This document shows, piece by piece, positions 31,318 to 42,488 of a DNA stretch of 64,000 bases. Source of the DNA: Diplonema papillatum (Eukaryota > Euglenozoa > Diplonemea > Diplonemida > Diplonemidae); the NCBI GenBank assembly GCA_030068145.1, contig JAPJBO010000144.1, forward strand, positions 62,001 through 126,000, read 5' to 3'. Both the position numbers and the translations under genes were made by a program. Within the stretch, counting starts at the first letter, position 1. Every line of letters starts with the position of its first letter. The notes beneath the pieces were generated by a model that ran no database searches, was not told the DNA's origin, and saw only the letters and a list, made by a program, of their open reading frames with translations.

Positions 31318-34054
31318 GCGTCAGTTCGTGTCGTTGGGAGAGCTGTTGCTGCGGGAACTGCGCATCGAGTTCGTGTGCGCCCGCGACGGGTTCTCGCGGA
31401 AGGAGTTCCGGATGCGGTTGCAGCTGGAGAGCGAGGATGCGCTGGACAGGGCCGTGGCTGAGCTCTGGTTGGATCGTCGGAAGATGGGCAGCGCACCGCC
31501 GTCCGAGGAGAGGCGGCCCAGGAGGAGGAAGCGCATCCCCCCGGCGATACGGCGCCGGCGCAAGCGCGACCAGTGCGAGGCAGGGGCGCCTCCGCAGCAG
31601 CCGAACCCATCGGGGGCTCCCCTCCTCCCTCCCCGAACAATCAACAACAACCCAACCACCCCCACGGGATTGGTCAATGACGAGCACCGGCAACGCAACG
31701 CCGCATCGTCTGACTCCCGTGGGATCCGTTCAACTACCCGAGCTTCCCCGAACGAAGGGGAACCCCCAGCGCAGCGACTCAGCCTGGACCCAGGTCCGCA
31801 GAGCGACGCAGCGCGAGGCCCCGCAGGCGCAACGACCTGCGGTTACGCAGCGCAAGACGTCGGCCACAGCGGTCGTGTCGGGTGTGACAACCCATGCCCC
31901 GATGTGCTGCGACCCGGTCCGGTTGGTAGTTTCCCGTCAGGGGGACACGTGGCGTGCTCAAGCAATGCGCTGCGACCCGGCCCGGAGGAGGAACTTTTGG
32001 GGGCGAGACGTCTCGCAGTGGGCGGATGGAGTCCTGCCCTCGGGATGGCACCCGGGGTGGTAGATGGGCTAGGCCCGCTTTTGCCGCCAATCCCTGTGCA
32101 ACCAGGAGTAACTCAGCTAGGTGTCACGGGGTTCGCTCCTTCTGTTTTTGACATATGGGAGGTCGGCGCTCCTTTTCCTTCTTCTGAGCTAGCCTTTGCA
32201 GAGGGAGCGCCTTCTCCGGAGGGTTTTTTCCCCTTGGCCTCCGCACTTCAGAGCGTCCCGGAGTTCAGGGTTGCTGATCTGCTGCCCGTCGAGGAGTTGC
32301 CCGCTCCGCCAGCCATGCCCGGCGCTGGGTTTACAGCTTTGCCGCCGCACGTGAAGGGGGATTGTCTAGCTCCGCTGAGCGACGTGGTGGGCCGTCGGGT
32401 CCACGGCTTTACCAGACGCGCGCACAACACGCGCATTCCACAGTCGCAGGCGGAAAAGGAGGCACCTCTCCACGTGGCGGCGGTGCCGGCCATGGACACC
32501 GCAGCGCTCCGGCACAGGATGCGACCCGACGTTCGCGCCAGATTCGACTCAGTCTGGAAAGCCACGTTTTTCCCCGTCCGGGATGTTCAAGGAGAAAACG
32601 CGTCCGAGGGCCAGCAGAGGAGGAGTCACCTCATGCACTCCCACGCTTCCGAGCTCGTGCGGCTAGGCATTGCGTCACCCTCCGACACGCCGGGCACTTT
32701 CCGCAACGTGCCTTTCACGGTCGTGGAGGACAAGGCGGGCCGCCTGCGCCAGCGGTTTATTTTGTGGACGCAGGAGGCCAACGACTTGCTGAGCCGCCAG
32801 GGCTACGTGGCCCAGGTACCATTGGGTCATGTCTCGGAGTATCTTGACGTAGTCGAGTCGGAGTGCGCCACAACGCGTGATTTGCGTTGTGGCTTTTATC
32901 AAGTAGAGGTCCCGGAGGAGGCTCGAGAGAACTTCGGATTCCTCGATGAACAAGGCAATGCCTACGTCCTAAATAGGCTGCCAATGGGACACTCGTGTGC
33001 ACCAGAGCTGATGCACACGCTAACAGCTGTGTTAGCAAGTCACCCAGACTTCGTTGGGCCTGAATTCACGGCCGACGGTGTGACAGTCCATGTCTGGGTG
33101 GACAATATTCGTTTTTGTGGGTCCCGTGCCGCAGTGCTCTGCCAGACCGAGAAACTCGATCGGCTGGCCGCACGGGCACATGCTTCTTGGAAGCCCGAGG
33201 ATAGTAACGACGCTTCCTCGGGTTATGATTTTATAGGGGTCACTTTTGACCACGGTCGGAAGACCGTCTCTCCGGCGGCTCGCCTGATCGAAAAGATCCG
33301 GGCCGTCGATCTGTCTAGCCCCACCGCCGGCGATTTAGAATCGCTCGGCGGTCGTCTGCTCCATGCGAGCGCAGTCGTGAATGCGTTCCCCGGCTCGTTC
33401 TGGTTCGCCGTCAAGTTCTTGCGACGGATAACGAACAGCCTCAACAAGGGAACTCGCACGCAATCAGAGACTGTGCCTGTGCCGGCCTCCGTACGGAGAG
33501 ATCTGCGATCGTGGATCGATTCGGTCGATGTGAGCAGAAAGTTCACGCGCCCGTCCACGAATCGCCCGTACGCGGTCTACGTAGACGCGTCACTGCAGGG
33601 GTGGGGTGCTGTCCTGGTCGACCGGCAGACAGCAGAATTGACTGTGTTGGGTGGTACATGGACCGAGCAGGAAGCTTGGCACCACATCAACACACTCGAA
33701 GCACTGGCTCTGAAGAGAGCGGTGGATGCGCTACCCCCGTCAGTATCAGGGAGCGTGGTCGACGTCCATGTCGACAACACGACCGTGGTCGGGGTGGCGC
33801 GAAAGAAAAACTGCATGTTGAACAAGTCATTGAATGACGCAGTTGTGCACGCGTTGACCCGACTACGGGATTTGAAATGTTCCTGGTCCATCTCGTGGAT
33901 CAGCACGAAGGAAAACCCGGCCGATGTCCCTTCAAGAGTTGCCCTTGCCGCTGACGCCTCGGAAGAGGATCGACAGCGACTTTTACTTGCGGTGAGGGCA
34001 TTCTTTACTCGCGAGGGGGCAGGTGGCGTGACGTCGTCCCGGCGGCGATCATAG
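31202..34054 (+). CDS. Retroelement protein: gag-like region, reverse transcriptase, RNase H
   Basis: 950 residues from the ATG at 31202. Residues 1-400 are basic and then Pro/Gly-rich (gag-like or linker, no known domain). The reverse transcriptase begins near residue 440: motif A region DLRCGFYQVEV (residue 560 on), LPMGHSCAPELMH (593 on, matching the P-x-G-x-x-x-A-P signature), and motif C VWVDNIRF with D634 and N635 where YxDD or xxDD is usual. The RNase H follows with D795 (YVDASLQGWGAV), E833 (TLEALAL), D858 (VHVDNTTV) and D908 (ENPADVPSR), a full set of acidic residues. The last four fit DIRS and Ty3 type RNase H. No protease, integrase or tyrosine recombinase is seen. The frame is intact end to end, which suggests recent insertion. 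The stop lies inside repeat B1. Confidence 0.9.
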   Translation: MAGGAPTQTNTRRVWEEALVALAATKAQTQQEQRMSVSPRQFVSLGELLLRELRIEFVCARDGFSRKEFRMRLQLESEDALDRAVAELWLDRRKMGSAPPSEERRPRRRKRIPPAIRRRRKRDQCEAGAPPQQPNPSGAPLLPPRTINNNPTTPTGLVNDEHRQRNAASSDSRGIRSTTRASPNEGEPPAQRLSLDPGPQSDAARGPAGATTCGYAAQDVGHSGRVGCDNPCPDVLRPGPVGSFPSGGHVACSSNALRPGPEEELLGARRLAVGGWSPALGMAPGVVDGLGPLLPPIPVQPGVTQLGVTGFAPSVFDIWEVGAPFPSSELAFAEGAPSPEGFFPLASALQSVPEFRVADLLPVEELPAPPAMPGAGFTALPPHVKGDCLAPLSDVVGRRVHGFTRRAHNTRIPQSQAEKEAPLHVAAVPAMDTAALRHRMRPDVRARFDSVWKATFFPVRDVQGENASEGQQRRSHLMHSHASELVRLGIASPSDTPGTFRNVPFTVVEDKAGRLRQRFILWTQEANDLLSRQGYVAQVPLGHVSEYLDVVESECATTRDLRCGFYQVEVPEEARENFGFLDEQGNAYVLNRLPMGHSCAPELMHTLTAVLASHPDFVGPEFTADGVTVHVWVDNIRFCGSRAAVLCQTEKLDRLAARAHASWKPEDSNDASSGYDFIGVTFDHGRKTVSPAARLIEKIRAVDLSSPTAGDLESLGGRLLHASAVVNAFPGSFWFAVKFLRRITNSLNKGTRTQSETVPVPASVRRDLRSWIDSVDVSRKFTRPSTNRPYAVYVDASLQGWGAVLVDRQTAELTVLGGTWTEQEAWHHINTLEALALKRAVDALPPSVSGSVVDVHVDNTTVVGVARKKNCMLNKSLNDAVVHALTRLRDLKCSWSISWISTKENPADVPSRVALAADASEEDRQRLLLAVRAFFTREGAGGVTSSRRRS

Positions 34055-34431
34055 CTTGCCTCATGGTCGGTGTTCCCCTTCGTTTGTTATGTGAGTATCC
34101 TGACTGGTGACCTTTTACCGTTCTCTTTCAACTGGAGTGGCCACGGCGGAACCCGTCAAGTGGGAGAACCCACCAACAGACGAACGCAGGAAGGAGCTCA
34201 GGCCGAAGTTTGTAGAGCATCTGTGTGTGAAAGCGGAAAGTAGGTGCGAGAACAGGCAAACCTTGTGCGCTAGCTTCGTTCAACCGTGAATCAATAAGCA
34301 GGGCCTACCCCACATTCTCACTGTCATTTGAGAGAGAGAGAGCGCTGCCAGAGGAACGCCAGCCGAACAACGGCTGCAGACCCCGCCTCAGAACGAGTGC
34401 GATGATGCCAGAAGAAGCCAGCAACAATTCC
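34026..34431 (+). repeat. Split direct repeat B1
   Basis: 406 bases from GCGTGACGTCGTCCCGGCGG to AGCCAGCAACAATTCC, repeated as B2. It joins A2 without a gap (AACAATTCC|TATGGTTT), as expected for the internal B1A2 junction of split-direct-repeat elements. It holds the stop codon of the large frame and a 60-codon open frame of no known family. Confidence 0.9.
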
Positions 34432-34579
34432 TATGGTTTACCGTGGGAATTGGAGCAAAGCGCATGGCAGGAGGAGCACCTACCCAAACCAACACCAGAA
34501 GAGTTTGGGAGGAGGCACTAGTCACTCTGGCAGCAACAAAAGCCCAAACCCAGCAGGAGCAAAGAATGTCAGTCTCACC
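34432..34579 (+). repeat. Split direct repeat A2
   Basis: 148 bases, identical to A1 except for two G/A differences seen (GTCGCTC/GTCACTC and AACGAAAG/AACAAAAG). It is followed by a CT-rich joint of 32 bases not present next to A1. Confidence 0.9.
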
Positions 34580-34611
34580 TTCCTCTTTCTTTTTCCCACC
34601 CTCCATCCCCC

Positions 34612-35017
34612 GCGTGACGTCGTCCCGGCGGCGATCATAGCTTGCCTCATGGTCGGTGTTCCCCTTCGTTTGTTATGTGAGTATCCTGACTGGTGACCTT
34701 TTACCGTTCTCTTTCAACTGGAGTGGCCACGGCGGAACCCGTCAAGTGGGAGAACCCACCAACAGACGAACGCAGGAAGGAGCTCAGGCCGAAGTTTGTA
34801 GAGCATCTGTGTGTGAAAGCGGAAAGTAGGTGCGAGAACAGGCAAACCTTGTGCGCTAGCTTCGTTCAACCGTGAATCAATAAGCAGGGCCTACCCCACA
34901 TTCTCACTGTCATTTGAGAGAGAGAGAGCGCTGCCAGAGGAACGCCAGCCGAACGACGGCTGCAGACCCCGCCTCAGAACGAGTGCGATGATGCCAGAAG
35001 AAGCCAGCAACAATTCC
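34612..35017 (+). repeat. Split direct repeat B2
   Basis: 406 bases, same length as B1. Its last base (35017) is followed directly by a complete satellite unit, marking the right end of the element. Confidence 0.9.
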
Positions 35018-38000
35018 GTACATACGCACTACGTACATACGCACTACGTACATACGCACTACGTACATACGCACTACGTACATACGCACTACGTACATAC
35101 GCACTACGTACTAACGCACTACGTACATACGCACTACGTACATACGCACTACGTACATACGCACTACGTACATACGCACTACGTACATACGCACTACGTA
35201 CATACGCACTACGTACATACGCACTACGTACATACGCACTACGTACATACGCACTACGTACATACGCACTACGTACATACGCACTACGTACATACGCACT
35301 ACGTACATACGCACTACGTACATACGCACTACGTACATACGCACTACGTACATACGCACTACGTACATACGCACTACGTACATACGCACTACGTACATAC
35401 GCACTACGTACATACGCACTACGTACATACGCACTACGTACATACGCACTACGTACATACGCACTACGTACATACGCACTACGTACATACGCACTACGTA
35501 CATACGCACTACGTACATACGCACTACGTACATACGCACTACGTACATACGCACTACGTACATACGCACTACGTACATACGCACTACGTACATACGCACT
35601 ACGTACATACGCACTACGTACATACGCACTACGTACATACGCACTACGTACATACGCACTACGTACATACGCACTACGTACATACGCACTACGTACATAC
35701 GCACTACGTACATACGCACTACGTACATACGCACTACGTACATACGCACTACGTACATACGCACTACGTACATACGCACTACGTACATACGCACTACGTA
35801 CATACGCACTACGTACATACGCACTACGTACATACGCACTACGTACATACGCACTACGTACATACGCACTACGTACATACGCACTACGTACATACGCACT
35901 ACGTACATACGCACTACGTACATACGCACTACGTACATACGCACTACGTACATACGCACTACGTACATACGCACTACGTACATACGCACTACGTACATAC
36001 GCACTACGTACATACGCACTACGTACATACGCACTACGTACATACGCACTACGTACATACGCACTACGTACATACGCACTACGTACATACGCACTACGTA
36101 CATACGCACTACGTACATACGCACTACGTACATACGCACTACGTACATACGCACTACGTACATACGCACTACGTACATACGCACTACGTACATACGCACT
36201 ACGTACATACGCACTACGTACATACGCACTACGTACATACGCACTACGTACATACGCACTACGTACATACGCACTACGTACATACGCACTACGTACATAC
36301 GCACTACGTACATACGCACTACGTACATACGCACTACGTACATACGCACTACGTACATACGCACTACGTACATACGCACTACGTACATACGCACTACGTA
36401 CATACGCACTACGTACATACGCACTACGTACATACGCACTACGTACATACGCACTACGTACATACGCACTACGTACATACGCACTACGTACATACGCACT
36501 ACGTACATACGCACTACGTACATACGCACTACGTACATACGCACTACGTACATACGCACTACGTACATACGCACTACGTACATACGCACTACGTACATAC
36601 GCACTACGTACATACGCACTACGTACATACGCACTACGTACATACGCACTACGTACATACGCACTACGTACATACGCACTACGTACATACGCACTACGTA
36701 CATACGCACTACGTACATACGCACTACGTACATACGCACTACGTACATACGCACTACGTACATACGCACTACGTACATACGCACTACGTACATACGCACT
36801 ACGTACATACGCACTACGTACATACGCACTACGTACATACGCACTACGTACATACGCACTACGTACATACGCACTACGTACATACGCACTACGTACATAC
36901 GCACTACGTACATACGCACTACGTACATACGCACTACGTACATACGCACTACGTACATACGCACTACGTACATACGCACTACGTACATACGCACTACGTA
37001 CATACGCACTACGTACATACGCACTACGTACATACGCACTACGTACATACGCACTACGTACATACGCACTACGTACATACGCACTACGTACATACGCACT
37101 ACGTACATACGCACTACGTACATACGCACTACGTACATACGCACTACGTACATACGCACTACGTACATACGCACTACGTACATACGCACTACGTACATAC
37201 GCACTACGTACATACGCACTACGTACATACGCACTACGTACATACGCACTACGTACATACGCACTACGTACATACGCACTACGTACATACGCACTACGTA
37301 CATACGCACTACGTACATACGCACTACGTACATACGCACTACGTACATACGCACTACGTACATACGCACTACGTACATACGCACTACGTACATACGCACT
37401 ACGTACATACGCACTACGTACATACGCACTACGTACATACGCACTACGTACATACGCACTACGTACATACGCACTACGTACATACGCACTACGTACATAC
37501 GCACTACGTACATACGCACTACGTACATACGCACTACGTACATACGCACTACGTACATACGCACTACGTACATACGCACTACGTACATACGCACTACGTA
37601 CATACGCACTACGTACATACGCACTACGTACATACGCACTACGTACATACGCACTACGTACATACGCACTACGTACATACGCACTACGTACATACGCACT
37701 ACGTACATACGCACTACGTACATACGCACTACGTACATACGCACTACGTACATACGCACTACGTACATACGCACTACGTACATACGCACTACGTACATAC
37801 GCACTACGTACATACGCACTACGTACATACGCACTACGTACATACGCACTACGTACATACGCACTACGTACATACGCACTACGTACATACGCACTACGTA
37901 CATACGCACTACGTACATACGCACTACGTACATACGCACTACGTACATACGCACTACGTACATACGCACTACGTACATACGCACTACGTACATACGCACT

Positions 38001-39337
38001 ACGTACATACGCACTACGTACATACGCACTACGTACATACGCACTACGTACATACGCACTACGTACATACGCACTACGTACATACGCACTACGTACATAC
38101 GCACTACGTACATACGCACTACGTACATACGCACTACGTACATACGCACTACGTACATACGCACTACGTACATACGCACTACGTACATACGCACTACGTA
38201 CATACGCACTACGTACATACGCACTACGTACATACGCACTACGTACATACGCACTACGTACATACGCACTACGTACATACGCACTACGTACATACGCACT
38301 ACGTACATACGCACTACGTACATACGCACTACGTACATACGCACTACGTACATACGCACTACGTACATACGCACTACGTACATACGCACTACGTACATAC
38401 GCACTACGTACATACGCACTACGTACATACGCACTACGTACATACGCACTACGTACATACGCACTACGTACATACGCACTACGTACATACGCACTACGTA
38501 CATACGCACTACGTACATACGCACTACGTACATACGCACTACGTACATACGCACTACGTACATACGCACTACGTACATACGCACTACGTACATACGCACT
38601 ACGTACATACGCACTACGTACATACGCACTACGTACATACGCACTACGTACATACGCACTACGTACATACGCACTACGTACATACGCACTACGTACATAC
38701 GCACTACGTACATACGCACTACGTACATACGCACTACGTACATACGCACTACGTACATACGCACTACGTACATACGCACTACGTACATACGCACTACGTA
38801 CATACGCACTACGTACATACGCACTACGTACATACGCACTACGTACATACGCACTACGTACATACGCACTACGTACATACGCACTACGTACATACGCACT
38901 ACGTACATACGCACTACGTACATACGCACTACGTACATACGCACTACGTACATACGCACTACGTACATACGCACTACGTACATACGCACTACGTACATAC
39001 GCACTACGTACATACGCACTACGTACATACGCACTACGTACATACGCACTACGTACATACGCACTACGTACATACGCACTACGTACATACGCACTACGTA
39101 CATACGCACTACGTACATACGCACTACGTACATACGCACTACGTACATACGCACTACGTACATACGCACTACGTACATACGCACTACGTACATACGCACT
39201 ACGTACATACGCACTACGTACATACGCACTACGTACACACGCACTACGTACAGACGCACTACGTACATACGCACTACGTACATACGCACTACGTACATAC
39301 GCACTACGTACACACGCACTACGTACAGACGCACTAC
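35018..39337. repeat. 15-bp satellite, right array, 288 units
   Basis: 4320 bases, exactly 288 units of GTACATACGCACTAC. Variants are confined to the edges: one GTACTAAC unit near 35108 and GTACACAC/GTACAGAC units at 39232-39337. The middle is homogeneous over about 4 kb. It is the continuation of the left array beyond the inserted retroelement. Long open frames are artefacts of the repeat. Confidence 0.98.
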
Positions 39338-39451
39338 GTATATACGGTGGATGAGTACCGCATCGGCTCAGGACCCAAGGTTGGGTCGACCAACACCCTT
39401 CCAAGAGGTCGTAAGGACGACGAGCATGCTACGTACACACGCACAAAATGA
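39338..39451 (+). CDS. Possible terminal exon after the satellite
   Basis: After the last satellite unit the frame HYVYTVDEYRIGSGPKVGST..TRTK runs to a TGA at 39449-39451. It has a protein-like, non-repetitive composition and could be the last exon of the gene starting at 27622, with the two arrays and the retroelement as its intron. No family is recognised and no strong acceptor is visible (GTACAG at 39323-39328 is a candidate). Confidence 0.25.
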   Translation, partial: VYTVDEYRIGSGPKVGSTNTLPRGRKDDEHATYTRTK

Positions 39452-39504
39452 GTTGTTGACAACTAACAAGTAAAATGTACACAATAAACGATAAAATGAG
39501 AAAC

Positions 39505-39910
39505 CGAAACTACTTGTTTCTCCCAATCTTACAGCGTGCGGGGTTTCTCGAGGTGAGTTACCGAGCTTCCTGCGTAATGTCCTGTTACTGACTTCTGTTA
39601 TAGGGGGCCGCATAAACTTACAGCGCGCTGAGCACGACATGTGCGTTTTTTTTGCAAGGCGAAGTCGCCGAGGCCCTAGGGAGCGAATACGAGGGCGGGC
39701 CATGCCTTCTGCATGGCCGCGGCGCCGCCTTCGCCGGAACCTGAAGTTGAGAGCGAAGCGTCGTCGAACCTCTTCTTCCACCCGGTGCCCTGCTGCCCGG
39801 CGCCGCTGACCTGCGACGAGGCGATCGCCCGGCTGCTGCCGGGGCACCCGTGGCAGCCCAGCGCCACGCCGTCGGACACGCAGATCGAGTGCACGTCCAA
39901 GCCGTCGGTC
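39505..39910 (+). pseudogene. Tandem copy of the 5' exons of the polyglutamine gene
   Basis: About 400 bases repeat 39940-40345: TCTTACAG plus the 18-base microexon and GTGAGT donor, the following intron piece, the TTTTTTTTGCAAG acceptor and the first ~230 coding bases. An extra A in GGGCCATGCC (about 39701) shifts the frame relative to the true gene. It breaks off at CCGTCGGTCCTTTC, within the proline tract region of the gene. Confidence 0.85.
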
Positions 39911-39962
39911 CTTTCTTACATAATAAAGCAAAACTACGCACTTCTTTCTCCTAATCTCACAG

Positions 39963-41870
39963 CGTACGGCGTTTCTCGAGGTGAGTTACCGAGCTACCTG
40001 CATAATGCCCTGTGTGATGACCTCTGTTGTTGACCGCGTTTCCACCGTCTCAAAACATACACAGCGCGCTGAAGACGACATGTGCGTTTTTTTGCAAGGC
40101 GAAGTCGCCGAGGCCCTAGGGAGCGAATACGAGGGCGGGCCTGCCTTCTGCATGGCCGCGGCGCCGCCTTCGCCGGAACCTGAAGTTGAGAGCGAAGCGT
40201 CGCCGAACCTGTTCTTCCACCCGGTGCCCTGCTGCCCGGCGCCGCTGACCTGCGACGAGGCGATCGCCCGGCTGCTGCCGGGACACCCGTGGCAGCCCAG
40301 CGCCACGCCGTCGGACACGCAGATCGAGTGCACGTCCGAGCCGCCGTCGGTCCCGCCGCCGCCGCCGCCGGCCTTCACGGCCTTCCACCTGCGCGCCCTC
40401 GTCCGGGCGATCTCCCGCCGCGCCTCCGCCGCCGCGGAATTCGCCGAGGCCATGGTTGCCCGCCGGTGCCTATCCGCCTGGCGCTCCTTTGCGGCCGCCC
40501 GCGGCCGCACCCGGCACGCAGCCGCGGCGCTGCGATACGCAAGCGGTATCCGGCGCCGCGCCGCATCCTTCTCGAAGTGGCGTCTCTGGCTCTCTCTCCG
40601 CCGCTCTCACCCGAAATCCTTCGGGTTAGTCCCTCGTGCCCTCGTTTACGACCCCGCTGAGCCGGAAGTCGGCGACGTCGACACGATAAAAGAGCGGATT
40701 CGGTACCACGAAGGCGAGATGGCCGAGCTCGCGAACGTCGTGCGCCGGCACGGCGAGATGGTGCAGGGCCTCAAAATCGCGCTGCAGGCGCGGCTCGCCG
40801 GAGAGATGGCGAAGATCCAAGCAATGGCGGAAGCCGTCGAACGCGACCGGTTGCTGTGGACCAACAACCCGGCCGCCGACTCCGCGGAAGGCCGCGCCCG
40901 CACCGCACCGCCCGAGAGCCCTGGAGGCGACCGAGGGCTGCGGGGGAATCTGAATCCGAACCCGAATCCGAACCCGAACCCGAATCCGCAAACGCACGGG
41001 AAGGAAGGTGCTTACCCGCTACACAGCAAACCCGCGAGCCAAGGCCGCCCCACCGCCGCCGCGTCGAAGGGCGGGGGATCGGGCGCTCCGCCTGTAGTGT
41101 ACGTATCCAGCGCGACCTCCATGCACATCGCCGACCAACTCCACCCGGCACCGCACGCCTCCCTCACCCAGCTCCCACCCACGAGCCCCGCCAAACTCGT
41201 GCTTTCAACTCCCCCGAGGCAAACCGCGGGAAGAGAGGACAGGAACAAAACCAAGGCTCCGCGCTCCCGCGAAGCAGACCCGGTGCCGGCCTCACACGCA
41301 GTCGACCACGCGGCGGCGGCGGCGCTGCAGAGCAGGCAAAAATTTTCGCCCGGCGAAAACAACGCGAAGATTCCGTCCCCGGGCCAGAACCCGAGCGTCC
41401 AGGCGCTCCTGGCGTCGCCGGCTGCCGGCAGGCCTCCGGCCACACCGGGGTGCCAAGGAGGGGTGGCGCCTGGGGGTGGGGGGGACCCTCCGTTTCATGT
41501 GGCGCTGCTGGGGTATATTTCGCAGGGAGCCGACCTGCCGGGGGGGCCGCGGTGGTTGACGGTGGACGAGGCGCGTGCGGTGGCTGCGGCGGACCCGGCG
41601 TGCAAGGGGCTGACGTTCAACGCGGAGCACACGGCGAAGGACGGCCGGATCCTGGCGTACTTCAAGGCGAAGTCGGGCGTGCACGCGCACGCGGCGGCGT
41701 GGCGCAGCTACACGTTCAACAACGCCGCGGGGCGGCCGAAAAAGGCAAAGCCGGCGTCAGCCGACCAGCCAGACCGAACCCTCGGCACCCACCAGCAGCA
41801 TCGCACTCATCATCAGCAGCAGCAGCAGCAGCATAACACTCAGCAGCAGCAGCAGCAACAGCACAACGCT

Positions 41871-41902
<32 letters not shown>

Positions 41903-41906
41903 CATT

Positions 41907-41999
<93 letters not shown>

Positions 42000-42488
42000 C
42001 ACACCCCTCGCACGCCGAAGAGGGAGCTTGCGGGCCGGAGCCCATTTTTCCGCGGCGCTTCGGCGTCGGCCGGCAACGACTCGTCGGGCGGGGACAACTT
42101 CTTCCAGCTGTCGCCGACGGAGTACGAAGCGAACCCGGCCGCGGCGGGCGGGCGGCCGGCGCGGCCGCTCCACCCGCCGACAGCGCCGGCCGGTGGAGCA
42201 GACCCGGCGGCGGTGGCAGCCAAGCTCGGGCTCTCGGCCGCCGTGCGGCGCCGCCTCGCCGACTTCTACCAGCACCACAACCCGGCGAAGCTCCCGAGCG
42301 TGGTGCACACGCTGCGCGAATTCGCCGGCCACGAGGACGCGCTCTTCGCGGCGCTCGAGGAGCAGTACGGGCCGGAGCCGCCGCAGGCGAGCCGCGAGCT
42401 GCCTCCAGAGTATGGCTTCTTGAACGGGAAAACCACGCAGTCTTTTATCCCCGAGGTTTTATTATCTCGCAATCGAACCAGGTTGTAG
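39963..42488 (+). CDS. Polyglutamine protein with Sfi1-like, coiled-coil and C-terminal FYQ-HNP motif (39963-39980, 40099-42488)
   Basis: The main exon starts after a TTTTTTTGCAAG acceptor (exon from 40099). An 18-base microexon at 39963-39980 (CTCACAG|..|GTGAGT) precedes it in phase. Its 5' exons are not identified; if translation starts locally, the ATG at 40152 (MAAAPPSPEPEVES) fits. In order: a proline tract; Sfi1-like helical repeats with spaced Trp (CLSAWRSFAAAR, FSKWRLWLSL) near 40465-40600; a coiled coil at 40675-40860; an (NP)6 run; a Cys/Trp module near 41500-41720 (CKGLTFN..AYFKAKSG..WRSYTF); His/Gln runs with a long polyQ tract (41812-41998); and RLADFYQHHNPAKL..LFAALEEQYGPEP near 42250-42380, a short helical motif common in protist proteins. 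About 795 residues in this exon. A cytoskeletal or scaffold role is only a guess. Confidence 0.65.

Larger units (their letters stand above)
31170..35017 (+). mobile_element. DIRS/Ngaro/VIPER-like retroelement with split direct repeats
   Basis: The structure is A1 (31170-31317), internal region with RT-RNase H, B1 (34026-34431), A2 (34432-34579), a 32-base CT-rich joint, and B2 (34612-35017). A1 and A2 are 148 bp with two differences seen; B1 and B2 are both 406 bp and nearly identical. An A1-...-B1A2B2 order is the split-direct-repeat layout of tyrosine-recombinase retroelements (Ngaro, PAT, VIPER). The element sits exactly between two 15-bp satellite units, without target duplication or loss of satellite phase. 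No tyrosine recombinase is encoded, so it may be non-autonomous. Alternative: a full element with a downstream tandem copy deleted internally. Confidence 0.8.

Noticed and set aside
34107..34875. 60-codon frame present in both B repeats
   Set aside because: It is duplicated only because B1 and B2 are repeats, lacks an ATG start and resembles no known protein; a coding role is unsupported.
27886..39337. Telomere or centromere identity for the 15-bp array
   Set aside because: The unit does not resemble a telomere repeat, and nothing in the sequence alone shows centromere function.
34974..39451. Open frames of about 1400-1490 codons on both strands
   Set aside because: Same satellite artefact; only the last ~38 codons on the plus strand are non-repetitive.
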